This document shows positions 33,701-42,516 of a stretch of 64,000 bases of DNA, in pieces. The stretch covers positions 32,025,378 to 32,089,377 of the forward strand of contig OX421506.1 in NCBI GenBank assembly GCA_949126835.1. Direction: 5' to 3'. The stretch comes from Anisus vortex (Eukaryota > Mollusca > Gastropoda > Planorbidae). The position numbers and the translations under genes were made by a program. Every line of letters starts with the position of its first letter. Position 1 is the stretch's first letter. The notes beneath the pieces are model-generated. The model did no database searches and was not told where the DNA came from. It saw only the letters and a program-made list of their open reading frames with translations.

Positions 33701-36331
33701 GTTGAAAAAACCACTTATGTCTCCTTTTGTGGGAACGGGTCACAATTTGCTATTAAAATAACTTTTATTGCTAATTATTAATTTCTATTCATCAGATAAT
33801 AACTTTAAATCATTTAAATCTGGTTTTGAGGACTGTCGGTTTATTTACTAATTAAAGATTCTGACATTCGTGGTTAAGCCTATGTAAACTATATAAAAAT
33901 GTATAGGATCGGTGTTTGCCTGCATTACAAAAATGCGTCTAACTATATGGGATATTTTCAAAATTCAAAATGCATTCTTATCTTATCTTATACATTACAG
34001 ACGCTCCTTCTATAAAGAAGATTATTGCGTCCTACGCTCATCCGTGGTTCGAGTCTAGTCTTGCATTTTTATTAATGTTTTAAATGATGTTAGGTTATTG
34101 GTTTTCCTGGTTTGTTCAGGCAACCCATTCCATGCCCGAATGCCACTCGGGAAGAAAGAGTACTTATATGCATTTGTTCTCGCATAAGGGACAAGGAAGG
34201 TGTTTTTGTCTTTATGTTTATCTGAGCTTTGCAACAGATTGTTATTGGGTTGTATTTCTAAATTAGAGTTTAATGCCTTATGTATTATTACTACTTTACT
34301 CTTTGCCCTTCTGTCCTCTAGTGTTTCTAGGTTTACTGATTCTGATCTGGAATAGACATACTTTTAGTGGTTTTAAGCCGAATAGGATATCTGCTACGCA
34401 TACCAAATAAAAATATGTTAAGATTGATTTTTTTTGCTCCTTTTTTTTTAAACAGAAAATTTGATCTCTGAAAATTACTAATAACGATGTAACTATTATT
34501 CCAATATTGTTTTAACTTCTACTTATTATTATTTCCTTTTTAATTTCCTTTAATTTGATATGAATTACAGGTATCTTGCTAAGCAAATACCTTTAAAAAT
34601 TTATGAATAAATAAGGGCACCCTAAAAAATTTCTAGCAGCCTAAAAATGGCCTGGCACAAATGCGGTAAACCCCCTGGCATAGAATGAGTTAATCTAAAT
34701 TGCCCAGCATTGCCCAGGGAAAAAATTACATAGGCCTATTACTAAAAACATTTAAGAAAGTAATTTAAAATAAATTTTGCAGTCGGGTTTAAAAAAGCAT
34801 GTCTTTTTATTCAACAAAAAGTTAGCACTATCCCTGCTTAAGAATCGAACACCCGTCTCCTGCATGCGTCTAAAATAAAATTATTATATTTTTCTTATTG
34901 AAAACATTTTTAGGAAAGCTTTAAGTCCTGAAATCCTTTACAATCTTTAAAAAAAACGTAAGCGTAATATTAATGAAAATTTTTAAAAAAGTTATCAGTG
35001 GGGAATCGCACCTAGGTTGCTTGCATGGCAGTCGGATACACTAACCTCTCAGCTAGGAAGCTAGATCGCAAAAGTAAAATATGAGTCAATACGGTCACAT
35101 GTCTTAAAATTAACCAATGGGGATCGTAATCCACACACACACAGTCTACTTTATATATATAGATATAAACATTGCAGGTTGTGGACATGCCCCATAGAGA
35201 AGAGCAAGGCCTGAAGATTAAGCTTGACCCGGAATGGTTGTCCATCCTGCAGCATACTGACCATCTCTTGAACTTGACCCCTAGAGTGAGGTACATGCCT
35301 GGCCCCGGAGGGAAAGAAAGGTAAGCAGAACATTCCGGAACTTCATTCATGCTGACATGTTTCTTTTTTAATATTTGTTGTGGTTTTTATTTTTTTTTAT
35401 AATTTAGATATTCCCATGGCTGTCTATTTCTTTCAGGTTTGACTTCACAGTTTCAGACAAAGATATTGAGAGCATAAATTCTCTCTTTGGCAACGACCTG
35501 ACCTTGCCAGAAAATTTCCAGCCCACGTCGCCGCCACTTGAGGATGTTCACGCCAGAAGGAGGCAGCAGGCCCTGGAGGTCCAGGTCAACCCCCAGACCA
35601 CGCTCCTGTGCACGATGCTGGAGATCACCGACCCCAGCGCCAGGCTGCTGGGAAAGACCTCGCAGGAGCTTCTGGACGAGAGCACTGTCGGGCTGCCCCT
35701 TGACAAGAAGGAGGATGACAGCGGGGACGATGCGGTGGAAGACGACAGCGATGAAGACATGCCCAGCACCATCGACAGCACCATGGATGCCTCGGACATG
35801 TCCACTAGCATGTCGTCGAACTGGGAGAGCTTCCACACCGCCAACGATGTCTCGACCTCGCCCGGCTGCAACCTGTCGCTGGCCGCCACATCCACACCTT
35901 GCAAGAACTTGGCGCCGGGCGTCAGTCCCAGAAACGTCGCCATACAAGACGATGACGAAGAGTTCTTATCCATCTTGTCAGCACAGAAAAGCAAAAGCCT
36001 GGACAAAACGCCCAACATCTCTGCCGTCGATTTGACTGACATTGGATGTGACGTGATAAAAGACGCTGCTCTTACAGACAGTAACATTGAGCCAGATTGT
36101 CTGTCCCGCTTTCCTCTCAAATCAGAGCGTTCCAGTCTGGGCATGTCCGACTTGTGCCTGGAGACGTCTGGGCTCTCCTCGCCCCCACTCCCGCTGATGA
36201 AACGGAGCAGTGGGGAGGGCTGCTCGGAGAACCTGGGCCCGCTTTCCGCGGGGGAGAAGTCTGATGACGGTTTGGCTGTGAAAAAACTGAAGAGGAGGAA
36301 CGTCTCTGTCTACTCTGAACCGACAGACTAG
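27671..36331 (+). CDS. DBR1: DBR1, RNA lariat debranching enzyme (8 coding exons, 608 aa)
   Basis: Nuclear metallophosphoesterase that hydrolyses the 2'-5' bond of excised intron lariats, allowing their turnover and the release of intron-encoded snoRNAs and mirtrons. Eight exons with GT-AG borders join to 1827 nt without a frame break. Metal and catalytic residues known from the family are all present: C8 and H10 ([14 protein letters not shown]), D39 (CGDFQS), N84 and catalytic H85 (GGNHEAS), H174 (LSHDWP), H226 and H228 (FSAHLHVKF). The phosphoesterase domain covers residues 1-235. A DBR1 C-terminal domain follows ([13 protein letters not shown] onward). The last 200 residues are acidic and Ser-rich, with a basic KKLKRR near the end that could serve nuclear import. 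Length is normal for the animal family. Introns hold SINEs, an 83-bp minisatellite and a nested transposon. Assignment is firm by family knowledge. Confidence 0.97.
28399..28505 (+). CDS. DBR1: DBR1 exon 2
   Basis: Acceptor atctacag, donor TACAA|GTAAGT, ends with two bases of a Lys codon. Carries D39 in [10 protein letters not shown]. Confidence 0.95.
28530..28770 (+). repeat. tRNA-derived SINE (family A) in DBR1 intron 2
   Basis: It contains gtggtctggagatagaccgt, gggcattgtgctggccacat and cactagtccaatggaccac in family order. It lies in the sense orientation of the gene and begins about 25 bp after the donor. Confidence 0.7.
28897..29021 (+). CDS. DBR1: DBR1 exon 3
   Basis: Acceptor attggtag, donor ATGG|GTAAGT. 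Encodes [18 protein letters not shown] with N84 and the catalytic H85. Confidence 0.95.
29819..30086 (+). CDS. DBR1: DBR1 exon 4
   Basis: Acceptor ccattttcag, donor TTTCA|GTGAGT. Encodes [16 protein letters not shown] and [15 protein letters not shown] with H174. GC content is distinctly higher than in the introns. Confidence 0.95.
30230..30500 (+). repeat. tRNA-derived SINE (family A) in DBR1 intron 4
   Basis: It runs from gggacacagtggtctagcag through tgtccctgagtctaccctgg to tgccatggccacataaatta, sense to the gene. Confidence 0.75.
30667..30790 (+). CDS. DBR1: DBR1 exon 5
   Basis: Acceptor gtttcccag, donor CACCAG|GTATGA, phase 0 exit. Encodes [19 protein letters not shown] with metal ligands H226 and H228. 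Confidence 0.95.
31535..31866. repeat. 83-bp minisatellite, 4 copies, in DBR1 intron 5
   Basis: Units begin gtacagctctgtcacagtgt at 31535, 31618, 31701 and 31784, nearly identical (C/T changes only). The array ends 49 bp before the exon 6 acceptor, so it may set branch-point spacing. Confidence 0.95.
31916..31990 (+). CDS. DBR1: DBR1 exon 6
   Basis: 75 nt, 25 codons, phase 0 both ends; acceptor ttgtttgacag, donor CTGCAG|GTTAGT. Encodes [18 protein letters not shown], start of the DBR1 C-terminal domain. Confidence 0.95.
32290..32508 (-). repeat. tRNA-like SINE fragment, duplicated on both sides of the intron 6 transposon
   Basis: The block with aagaattgaacacccgcctt and aacatttaagaaagtaattt recurs at 34741-34930 beyond the TTAA element. 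On the minus strand gggtgttcgattct is a B-box-like motif. Confidence 0.55.
32800..33743. mobile_element. 944-bp DNA element with GTGACCCGTTC inverted ends
   Basis: The left end gtgacccgttctgacgaaag and the right end, inverted, gtgacccgttcccacaaaag match at most positions; the repeat extends about 32 bp (gacataagt follows in both). AATT flanks both sides (32796-32799, 33744-33747). The sister MITE has the empty site. No coding capacity and no family I can name with confidence. Confidence 0.75.
33977..34338 (+). repeat. SINE-like repeat (family B), fullest copy
   Basis: It starts with cttatcttatcttatacatt and acagacgctccttctataaa. It contains tggttcgagtctagtcttgc (B-box-like), ttgttcaggcaacccattcc and tgccactcgggaagaaagag, and ends near gtgtttctaggtttactg. 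Other copies are at 13255-13475 and 16376-16890. Confidence 0.7.
34990..35070 (-). repeat. tRNA-like SINE head
   Basis: The minus strand reads gctgagaggttagtgtatcc (A-box-like) and aggtgcgattcccc (B-box-like) at tRNA spacing. It is probably a SINE fragment, not a functional tRNA gene, since the rest of the cloverleaf does not pair. Confidence 0.5.
35178..35320 (+). CDS. DBR1: DBR1 exon 7
   Basis: Acceptor acattgcag, donor GAAAG|GTAAGC. Encodes [20 protein letters not shown], part of the C-terminal domain. Confidence 0.93.
35437..36331 (+). CDS. DBR1: DBR1 exon 8 (last coding exon)
   Basis: The acceptor ttctttcag completes an Arg codon. 297 further codons run to TAG at 36329-36331. It contains [17 protein letters not shown], conserved in DBR1, then the acidic Ser-rich tail and [10 protein letters not shown] content is far above the window average, giving long antisense open frames here that are not genes. 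Confidence 0.95.
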
Positions 36332-36875
36332 AGCTCAAACTCATCGAGTTGTTGGGGAAGGAAGCAGTGAGACAGTGGTAAATACACTCAAGAGTTGCAG
36401 GATGATTACAGCTTCGTCCAGAGATCCAGTTTCCTCTTTGTGCATCTGATCGGATCAGGCTGGCTGGTGTTCCTACTAGCCTTAAGCATCGTGGTGATGA
36501 TTAATATTAATACCTGTGGCTGGAATAACTGAACATCATCCACATGACAATGCAAGCCTGTTTTCTTTTCTTTACCTAGGTCAGCAGAGAAATCTAAATA
36601 ACTCTGGGTTATCTTTGCTGCATATATTCTATTTTCATTGTAAAAAAAATATTTCATATCTAAACCTCTCTGCTTTATTTTATAATTTTAAAAGTAAGGA
36701 AATGAATTCAAACAACATTTTTGATCTGTCAACATAATTTTGAGTCAATGGATATTATTATTTTAATATTTGTTTTTTCTGAAAATCGTTATTAGAATTC
36801 CAATTTTAAAATGATTTATCTTTATTTCTCCGTCTTACCCAAATTGTAGATAGAATAAAATATGCTGATTGTGAC
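36332..36875 (+). other. DBR1: DBR1 3' UTR (probable extent)
   Basis: AATAAA at 36854-36859 is the first canonical polyadenylation signal after the stop codon. Confidence 0.5.
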
Positions 36876-37785
36876 ATCACAGTTATAACATTATAACTTT
36901 TTAAAAAATAATAATTCTAAGTCTATTAAGCATTTGCGGGGCACTTAATGAAATGATTCATTTAAATCCAACATGTCATTCAGGCCCTATCAAATTTAAA
37001 CCATGGGATACTTGTGGTAGAAGATGACCTTCTAACAAAAACCAATAATTGCTTTTAAAATCGATGACCCCTTCCAAAAGTCAATAATCAAATTTCTGAT
37101 TTATTTTTTGATCATCATTTATCATCCCTCATTTAAAACATTTAAAGTTTGCTGGGCAAATCAAATGCATTCTTGAGTTAACCTTTCATTAAAACATAGC
37201 AGCCTTGTTATTGTATGTATAAGCCAATGTTATTATTGCTGTTGACTGTATAATAGTATAATATAAAAAACACAAAATTGTATAGTTTTTTTTTTTAATT
37301 ATATATATGAATTTATGAATGGAAAACAATTTTTTTTATTCCTAAAATCATGATCGTGTTGTTTTTTTACATGTTTTTTTGTTTTGTTTATTAGTATTGA
37401 TTAATGCATGTGAGCATATTTTTCACTTGGTTGCGTCCCCTGTTTTTTTGGTGGTGTCCCTCAAGAACAGCAGGATGAATTGAACTGATCCAGTAATAGT
37501 AAAAGGTGATGGCATCTTGCTGCTAAAGAATTGTTAAACAAACTCTAAGGGTATGAGTACCTTGTTTAAAATGGTACGACCATTTGTTGTCCTTATATGA
37601 ATGATACACGCATGGAAGGAAAGGTAGGGGAGCAGAGGTATGCTGCAATCTCACTCCCCAATAACCATGGTAATTTTTAAAACATCATTCTTCTTCTATT
37701 AGCCAGTCACCAGAGCAGTTTGCTCTCTTGCAGTCAATGCCAGACAAACATATTTACATGTTCTTCTTTAGCTCTTCTGTATTGG
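36876..37785. other. Intergenic AT-rich DNA
   Basis: No open frame, repeat family or RNA gene recognised. Confidence 0.4.
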
Positions 37786-38372
37786 TGTATATTGTGCTGT
37801 TCTGTATTGCCGTATAGTGTGCTGTTCTGTATTGCTGTATAGTGTGCTGTTCTGTATTGCTGTATAGTGTGCTGTTCTGTATTGCTGTGTAGTGTGCTGT
37901 TCTGTATTGCTGTATAGTGTGCTGTTCTGTATTGCTGTATAGTGTGCTGTTCTGTATTGCTGTATAGTGTGCTGTTCTGTATTGCTGTATAGTGTGCTGT
38001 TCTGTATTGCTGTATAGTGGGCTGTTCTGTATTGCCATATAGTGTGCTGTTCTGTATTGCTGTATAGTGTGCTGTCCTGTATTGCTGTATAGTGTGCTGT
38101 TCTGTATTGCCGTATAGTGTGCTGTTGTGTATTGCCGTATAGTGTGCTGTTCTGTATTGCTGTATAGTGTGCTGTTGTGTATTGCCGTATAGTGTGCTGT
38201 TGTGTATTGCTGTATAGTGTGCTGTTCTGTATTGCTGTATAGTGTGCTGTTGTGTATTGCCGTATAGTGTGCTGTTCTGTATTGCTGTATAGTGTGCTGT
38301 TGTGTATTGCTGTATAGTGTGCTGTTGTGTATTGCTGTATAGTGTGCTGTTCTGTATTGCTGTATAGTGTGC
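37786..38372. repeat. 25-bp minisatellite, about 23 copies
   Basis: The unit is tgtatagtgtgctgttctgt plus attgc, with interspersed variants (gttgtg for gttctg, gccg for gctg). As 25 is not a multiple of 3, a reading frame through it rotates and repeats every 75 nt; the 94-codon minus-strand frame is a by-product. Confidence 0.95.
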
Positions 38373-39147
38373 TGGTAATGGTAAGATGAGGGTGGGGAGT
38401 GGTGAGGTATTGAGGTAGATTAGCTTAGGACGTTCAAGTAGGAAGTGGGTCTACAGTTTTCTTGTGGGGGTAGTGGCAGCGTCTGTTAAACTCTAAGACA
38501 CTGTTAAAATATGAGTTAGCACCTCTTCTCCTCGTGGAAATATTTTAAATACACGTTCAAGTGTATTTAAGGCCTGTGACACTCTAGCAAGATCTGAAAA
38601 GACTTCAACTACAATGACGATTCGTCCTTGACCTATCGTTAAAATGTTAGTTGTGTATAGTAAGATAGACCTAGTAAGTTAGGCTGCAAGGGACATTCTT
38701 TTTATAACACTTCACTCAAAATAAAATAAAAACACGAATATGTTAAGCGATTTTGATAAAGATTATCGTCCAATTGATGGACCACTAGAATTTGTCCTAC
38801 ACACCCCACCCCGACTGCCCTCGTACTCCTCACCCAACGTCGATCAGTTCTTCTGGCTGGGGGTTGTCGCTGTATTCCGACACCCTTTGCAGATGGCACA
38901 ACAAAATCTGACACCAATAATCCAATAACAAAAAAACCCGAGCATATATTTATCTCACACTTAACCCTCGGTGTCAATCTTTCCCTTTTCTCGTGCCATT
39001 CTTCCCCCCCCCCCCCCCCTTTCGCTCGTTGAACTTATACCTACATAGCTTTCCTCGAGTACTAGCGCCACGGCGCCAACTGAAGAGAGAGAACAAAAAA
39101 AGTGAGCGTGGTGTAGATAGATTTGGCTAGTTCGTTATAACCTACGG
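38373..39147. other. Intergenic DNA
   Basis: Only a 17-base C run at 39004-39020 and unique sequence. No gene recognised. Confidence 0.4.
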
Positions 39148-39357
39148 CAGGGGTCGGCAACCTACGGCACGCGTACCACACTTTGCACGCCGAGGGATTT
39201 TCAATGGCACGCGGAAGAGGCCCTTAAAGTCTTTTCAATTCTCTTACTTTTACCAGAAATTTAGTGCCATACCAGGATGAATTTTAGGCTGTTGGCTGGC
39301 ACGCCGAATGAATTAGAAATCATACTTTGGCACGCTATTATCAAAACCATCCCCGAT
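39148..39357 (+). mobile_element. hAT MITE (CAGGGGTCGGCAAC family)
   Basis: Left end caggggtcggcaacctacgg. Internal aggctgttggctggcacgcc carries a 4-bp duplication relative to other copies. The right end is decayed (catccccgatag). Confidence 0.8.
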
Positions 39358-39668
39358 AGAGTAAGAACCCATGGCCGATACTACCAGTGTTGTGGATAAA
39401 TTAAGCCAACTGATCTTAACTTTACACATAGATAAACGTTGGATTAACCAGTCACAACGATTTTTTGATGTGCTTTGTTGGCAGCTCTTTAATATCATCA
39501 GCTAACAGGCTTTTGTCATATTATAAGCCGTTCTTAGGCCAAGAGCGCACAGACACACACGCGTGTAGACATACACACTGACACACACACACAGGAACGC
39601 GAACAGACCCAGGGACACACACACATCGAAATGCTCACATAATATAGGCACAAAAACATCACTCATAT

Positions 39669-39995
39669 AGACACACATACATATACAAAACACATATGCA
39701 CAGATACAAAACATGGAAACACATACAGTCTGCACACATAGAGACAAACATACATATATATATACAAAACACATATGCACAGATACAAAACATGGAAACA
39801 CATACAGTCTGCACACATAGAGACAAACATACATATATATATACAAAACACATATGCACAGATACAAAACATGGAAACACATACAGTCTGCACACATAGA
39901 GACAAACATACATATATATACAAAACACATATGCACAGATACAAAACATGGAAACACATACAGTCTGCACACATAGAGACAAACACACACATCTG
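39669..39995. repeat. 79-bp minisatellite, 4 copies, within a CA-rich tract
   Basis: Copies with acatatgcacagatacaaaa start near 39692, 39771, 39850 and 39927. The surrounding 39540-40080 is CACA-rich and gives spurious Cys/Val/Tyr-rich open frames on the minus strand. Confidence 0.9.
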
Positions 39996-40414
39996 GTCAT
40001 ACAAACTCACATTAACACAGTCAAACATCAACACACACACACCCAAAGGCACACTGACACAATCACACATTGACCCATGAGCACACTTAGAAACTTACAC
40101 TGTTACCTACAGTTTCTTGGGTCTACATTTTACCACGAAACTATTTCTCTTCCTGTAATTATTGCACAACATTCTGTAGGTACCCGTGGCGCTAAAAGTA
40201 TAACTTCAACTGCATGAGCCATCGGCAGACACTTTTATTTGGTGTTGGTGGCGTATGCGTCTGACAGGGCTGGCGGTTCTAAAGAAAAACGTTCCGATAA
40301 GACTCCGTGTTGCGGAAGTTGGAAAACACGTTAATTCTGTAATGAAGTAATATATATTATATATATATATATTATTTTGCCAACACATAATATCTATCCA
40401 TTAGTCCAGATAAT

Positions 40415-40620
40415 AATAATGTGCCAAACTAGACTTTCTAAATCATTCAGTGTGCCAACAGCTTAAAAGTCAACCTGCTTTATTATAGGCTACTTAAATT
40501 TTTTTTTTTTTTCATAGGACAATTAATTTAACTCCGTAGCAAGATCAAGGCCAAAAGCAAAGGAGATTTTTAAAGAAAATCGTTAAAGAGTTTTATATTT
40601 AATGCAAAAATTCAAAATTA
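40415..40620 (-). mobile_element. Longer hAT MITE relative, inverted fragment
   Basis: Reverse of 19490-19675: cagtgtgccaacagcttaaa, then agcaagatcaaggccaaaag and caaaggagatttttaaa. Confidence 0.6.
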
Positions 40621-41247
40621 ATGTGTTTGTGATTATCATCCCTTTCATTTGCATTTATATCAAATACAACATTTTAGTATTAAACTTTCACAATTAGATC
40701 TATGGTAATAATTGGAATTGGGTTAGGGATCTATCACCTGTTGATATTAATTTTATTTTGATCTCAGTTTTACTGAGAGGTACTTTAAATGTGTCGTGTA
40801 TTTAAATAGAACACGAGAAAAACATTGAAGTTAAGCGATATAGATACATTGTAATCATACAAACTGGGTAGTTAATGTAAAGTTTACAAATATACATATA
40901 CATTCTTTAGTCATATAATAGTTATATAAGTGTCAAATACCTTTTACAGTGTGAGCATTTCTTAGTTATAAATTGTAAGCAATTTATTATTTTATCAAAG
41001 AATATTAGAGATATTAGCGAAAAAAACGGGTTAATTAACTCCCTTTAATTATAAAAAAACATTTGATTCAATGGTGATGACAAACAAGTTATGTTTTGTA
41101 ATATAAAAAATATTATTAATTATTATTTCCTTATATAAATCCAACATTATGATCTTCGTTACAAGATTTAACTATTAGAGAATTAAAATTAATTTACGTT
41201 AAAAAGTTGTAAATAACCATTTCCTGCATTAATTGTTTGTCTATTTA
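40621..41247. other. AT-rich intergenic DNA
   Basis: Nothing recognised up to the LTR element. Confidence 0.4.
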
Positions 41248-41252
41248 AGGAG

Positions 41253-42500
41253 TGTAATGAAATGGTTTATGATTGTTTATGAACACAAACGACCAAAATG
41301 CTGTACAGGATTATTTATTTAATAATTACTTGAACCATACGATTAGCCTTCAATCGTGAGGGACAGGAAGACAACGTGCATTAGAGCTGGGTCGTTGATT
41401 CAAAACGTTTTATATATCTACAACACACTGATGTAGGATGCAGGATGTAGATCACTAATGTAGATCTGTACTGCGTTCTACATCGTAGACCTTAGCCATA
41501 CAAACTACAAACACAGTGTTTCCCTTGCCCCCCTTTTTCATCGCCAGTTCCAGCGCAGACGCGCAGGCTCTCTTCGCTCATTTACCGGCAAAGTGTTGCA
41601 ATCAAGTATGGGTCTTGCAAGCCTAACTGATCTACATGTGTTATATGATCTATATAAAACGCGATTCCAGCGCTGACGGCTGACAGCACACGAGCTCTCT
41701 TCGCTCATTTACCGGCAAAGTGTTGCAAACAAGTATGGGTCTTGTAAGCCTAACTGATCTACATCATGATCTACATGATCTACCTTTTTAATATGATCTA
41801 TATAAAACGCGATTGAATGTGTTGCGCATCAGTTTATTAACTTTCTTCGATGGTCCACACCACTTATTACTTATTCCACAGTCTCATAGCATCGCGCGAT
41901 CTATTTTCATAAACATGTAGATTGACTTCTCATAAAGTAATTGAATTGTATTTTAAATACCAGATTTTATTTCTTACAACATGCTTTAATAAAAAAAAAA
42001 ATTATTTGTATAGCGCTGTTAACATTGATAAACTATAATTAATTTTGTGAAGAAAATAAACTGCGTTTTCTAAATAAATACTTTCTTTTTTCAGACACTT
42101 GGGTCCTTTAACGTTGACTCTGTATTCATTTTTTGTTCATAAACCTACAAATAATTAAATAATCATTTCCCAATGACCCTTCCCGTTCGCCGTCTACTAG
42201 CGTAGGCTTATGTGTGTGTGCCTTACATCAACCATCGAACCAGTGCGTGTGTACGGTAGATGATTCCTAGATAATATAGCGCACACGTCTTTATGTAGGC
42301 GATGTAGGATGCAGGATGTAGATCGGTGTGCAACACTCGGGAATTCTGAGTATTGCATCTTGCAATACACCAATGATGTAGATCTTGACCCAGCACTAAC
42401 GTGCATAATAATAATATAAAAACAGGAAGTGGACACAAATCTTAACTCTAATTAACGAAACATTCAGTGTCCAAATACCGATACACAAGTTATCACTACA
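41253..42500 (-). repeat. 3' LTR, interrupted
   Basis: 223 bp of LTR at 41253-41381 and 42407-42500, interrupted by the element at 41382-42398 and its duplicated target. Confidence 0.93.
41382..42398. mobile_element. 1017-bp non-autonomous hAT element inside the LTR
   Basis: Inverted ends tagagctgggtc and, inverted, tagtgctgggtc. The exact 8-bp target duplication ACGTGCAT lies at 41374-41381 and 42399-42406, confirmed by the uninterrupted LTR at 46538-46760. Inside, gatgtaggatgcaggatgta occurs near both ends, and a roughly 125-bp segment (ctcttcgctcatttaccggc...) is tandemly duplicated at 41569 and 41697. No ORF. Confidence 0.92.
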
Positions 42501-42513
42501 TCTCCCCCTTTTA
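42501..42513 (-). promoter_or_regulatory. Polypurine tract of the LTR element
   Basis: The minus strand reads aaaagggggaga directly before the 3' LTR; it primes plus-strand DNA synthesis in this family. Confidence 0.85.
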
Positions 42514-42516
42514 CGT

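Larger units (their letters stand above)
32509..34689 (+). mobile_element. TTAA-flanked MITE with two nested insertions, in DBR1 intron 6
   Basis: Same family and borders as 26582-27490 (TTAA at 32505-32508 and 34690-34693). The copy is longer because it holds a 944-bp element (32800-33743) and a SINE-like repeat (about 33977-34338), both absent from the first copy. Alignable text resumes exactly after each. Confidence 0.8.

Noticed and set aside
34990..35070. Possible tRNA gene (A-box and B-box motifs on the minus strand)
   Set aside because: Acceptor and anticodon stems do not pair convincingly, and similar heads recur in SINE copies.
35453..36344. Minus-strand frames of 164 and 198 codons over DBR1 exon 8
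   Set aside because: Shadows of a GC-rich, acidic coding exon; the plus frame carries the conserved protein.
37754..38038. 94-codon frame with repeating Q/T/Y/N residues
   Set aside because: Explained by the 25-bp minisatellite rotating through three frames.
39502..40080. Overlapping Cys/Val/Tyr-rich minus-strand frames up to 162 codons
   Set aside because: Produced by the CA-rich 79-bp minisatellite; all three frames stay open for the same reason.
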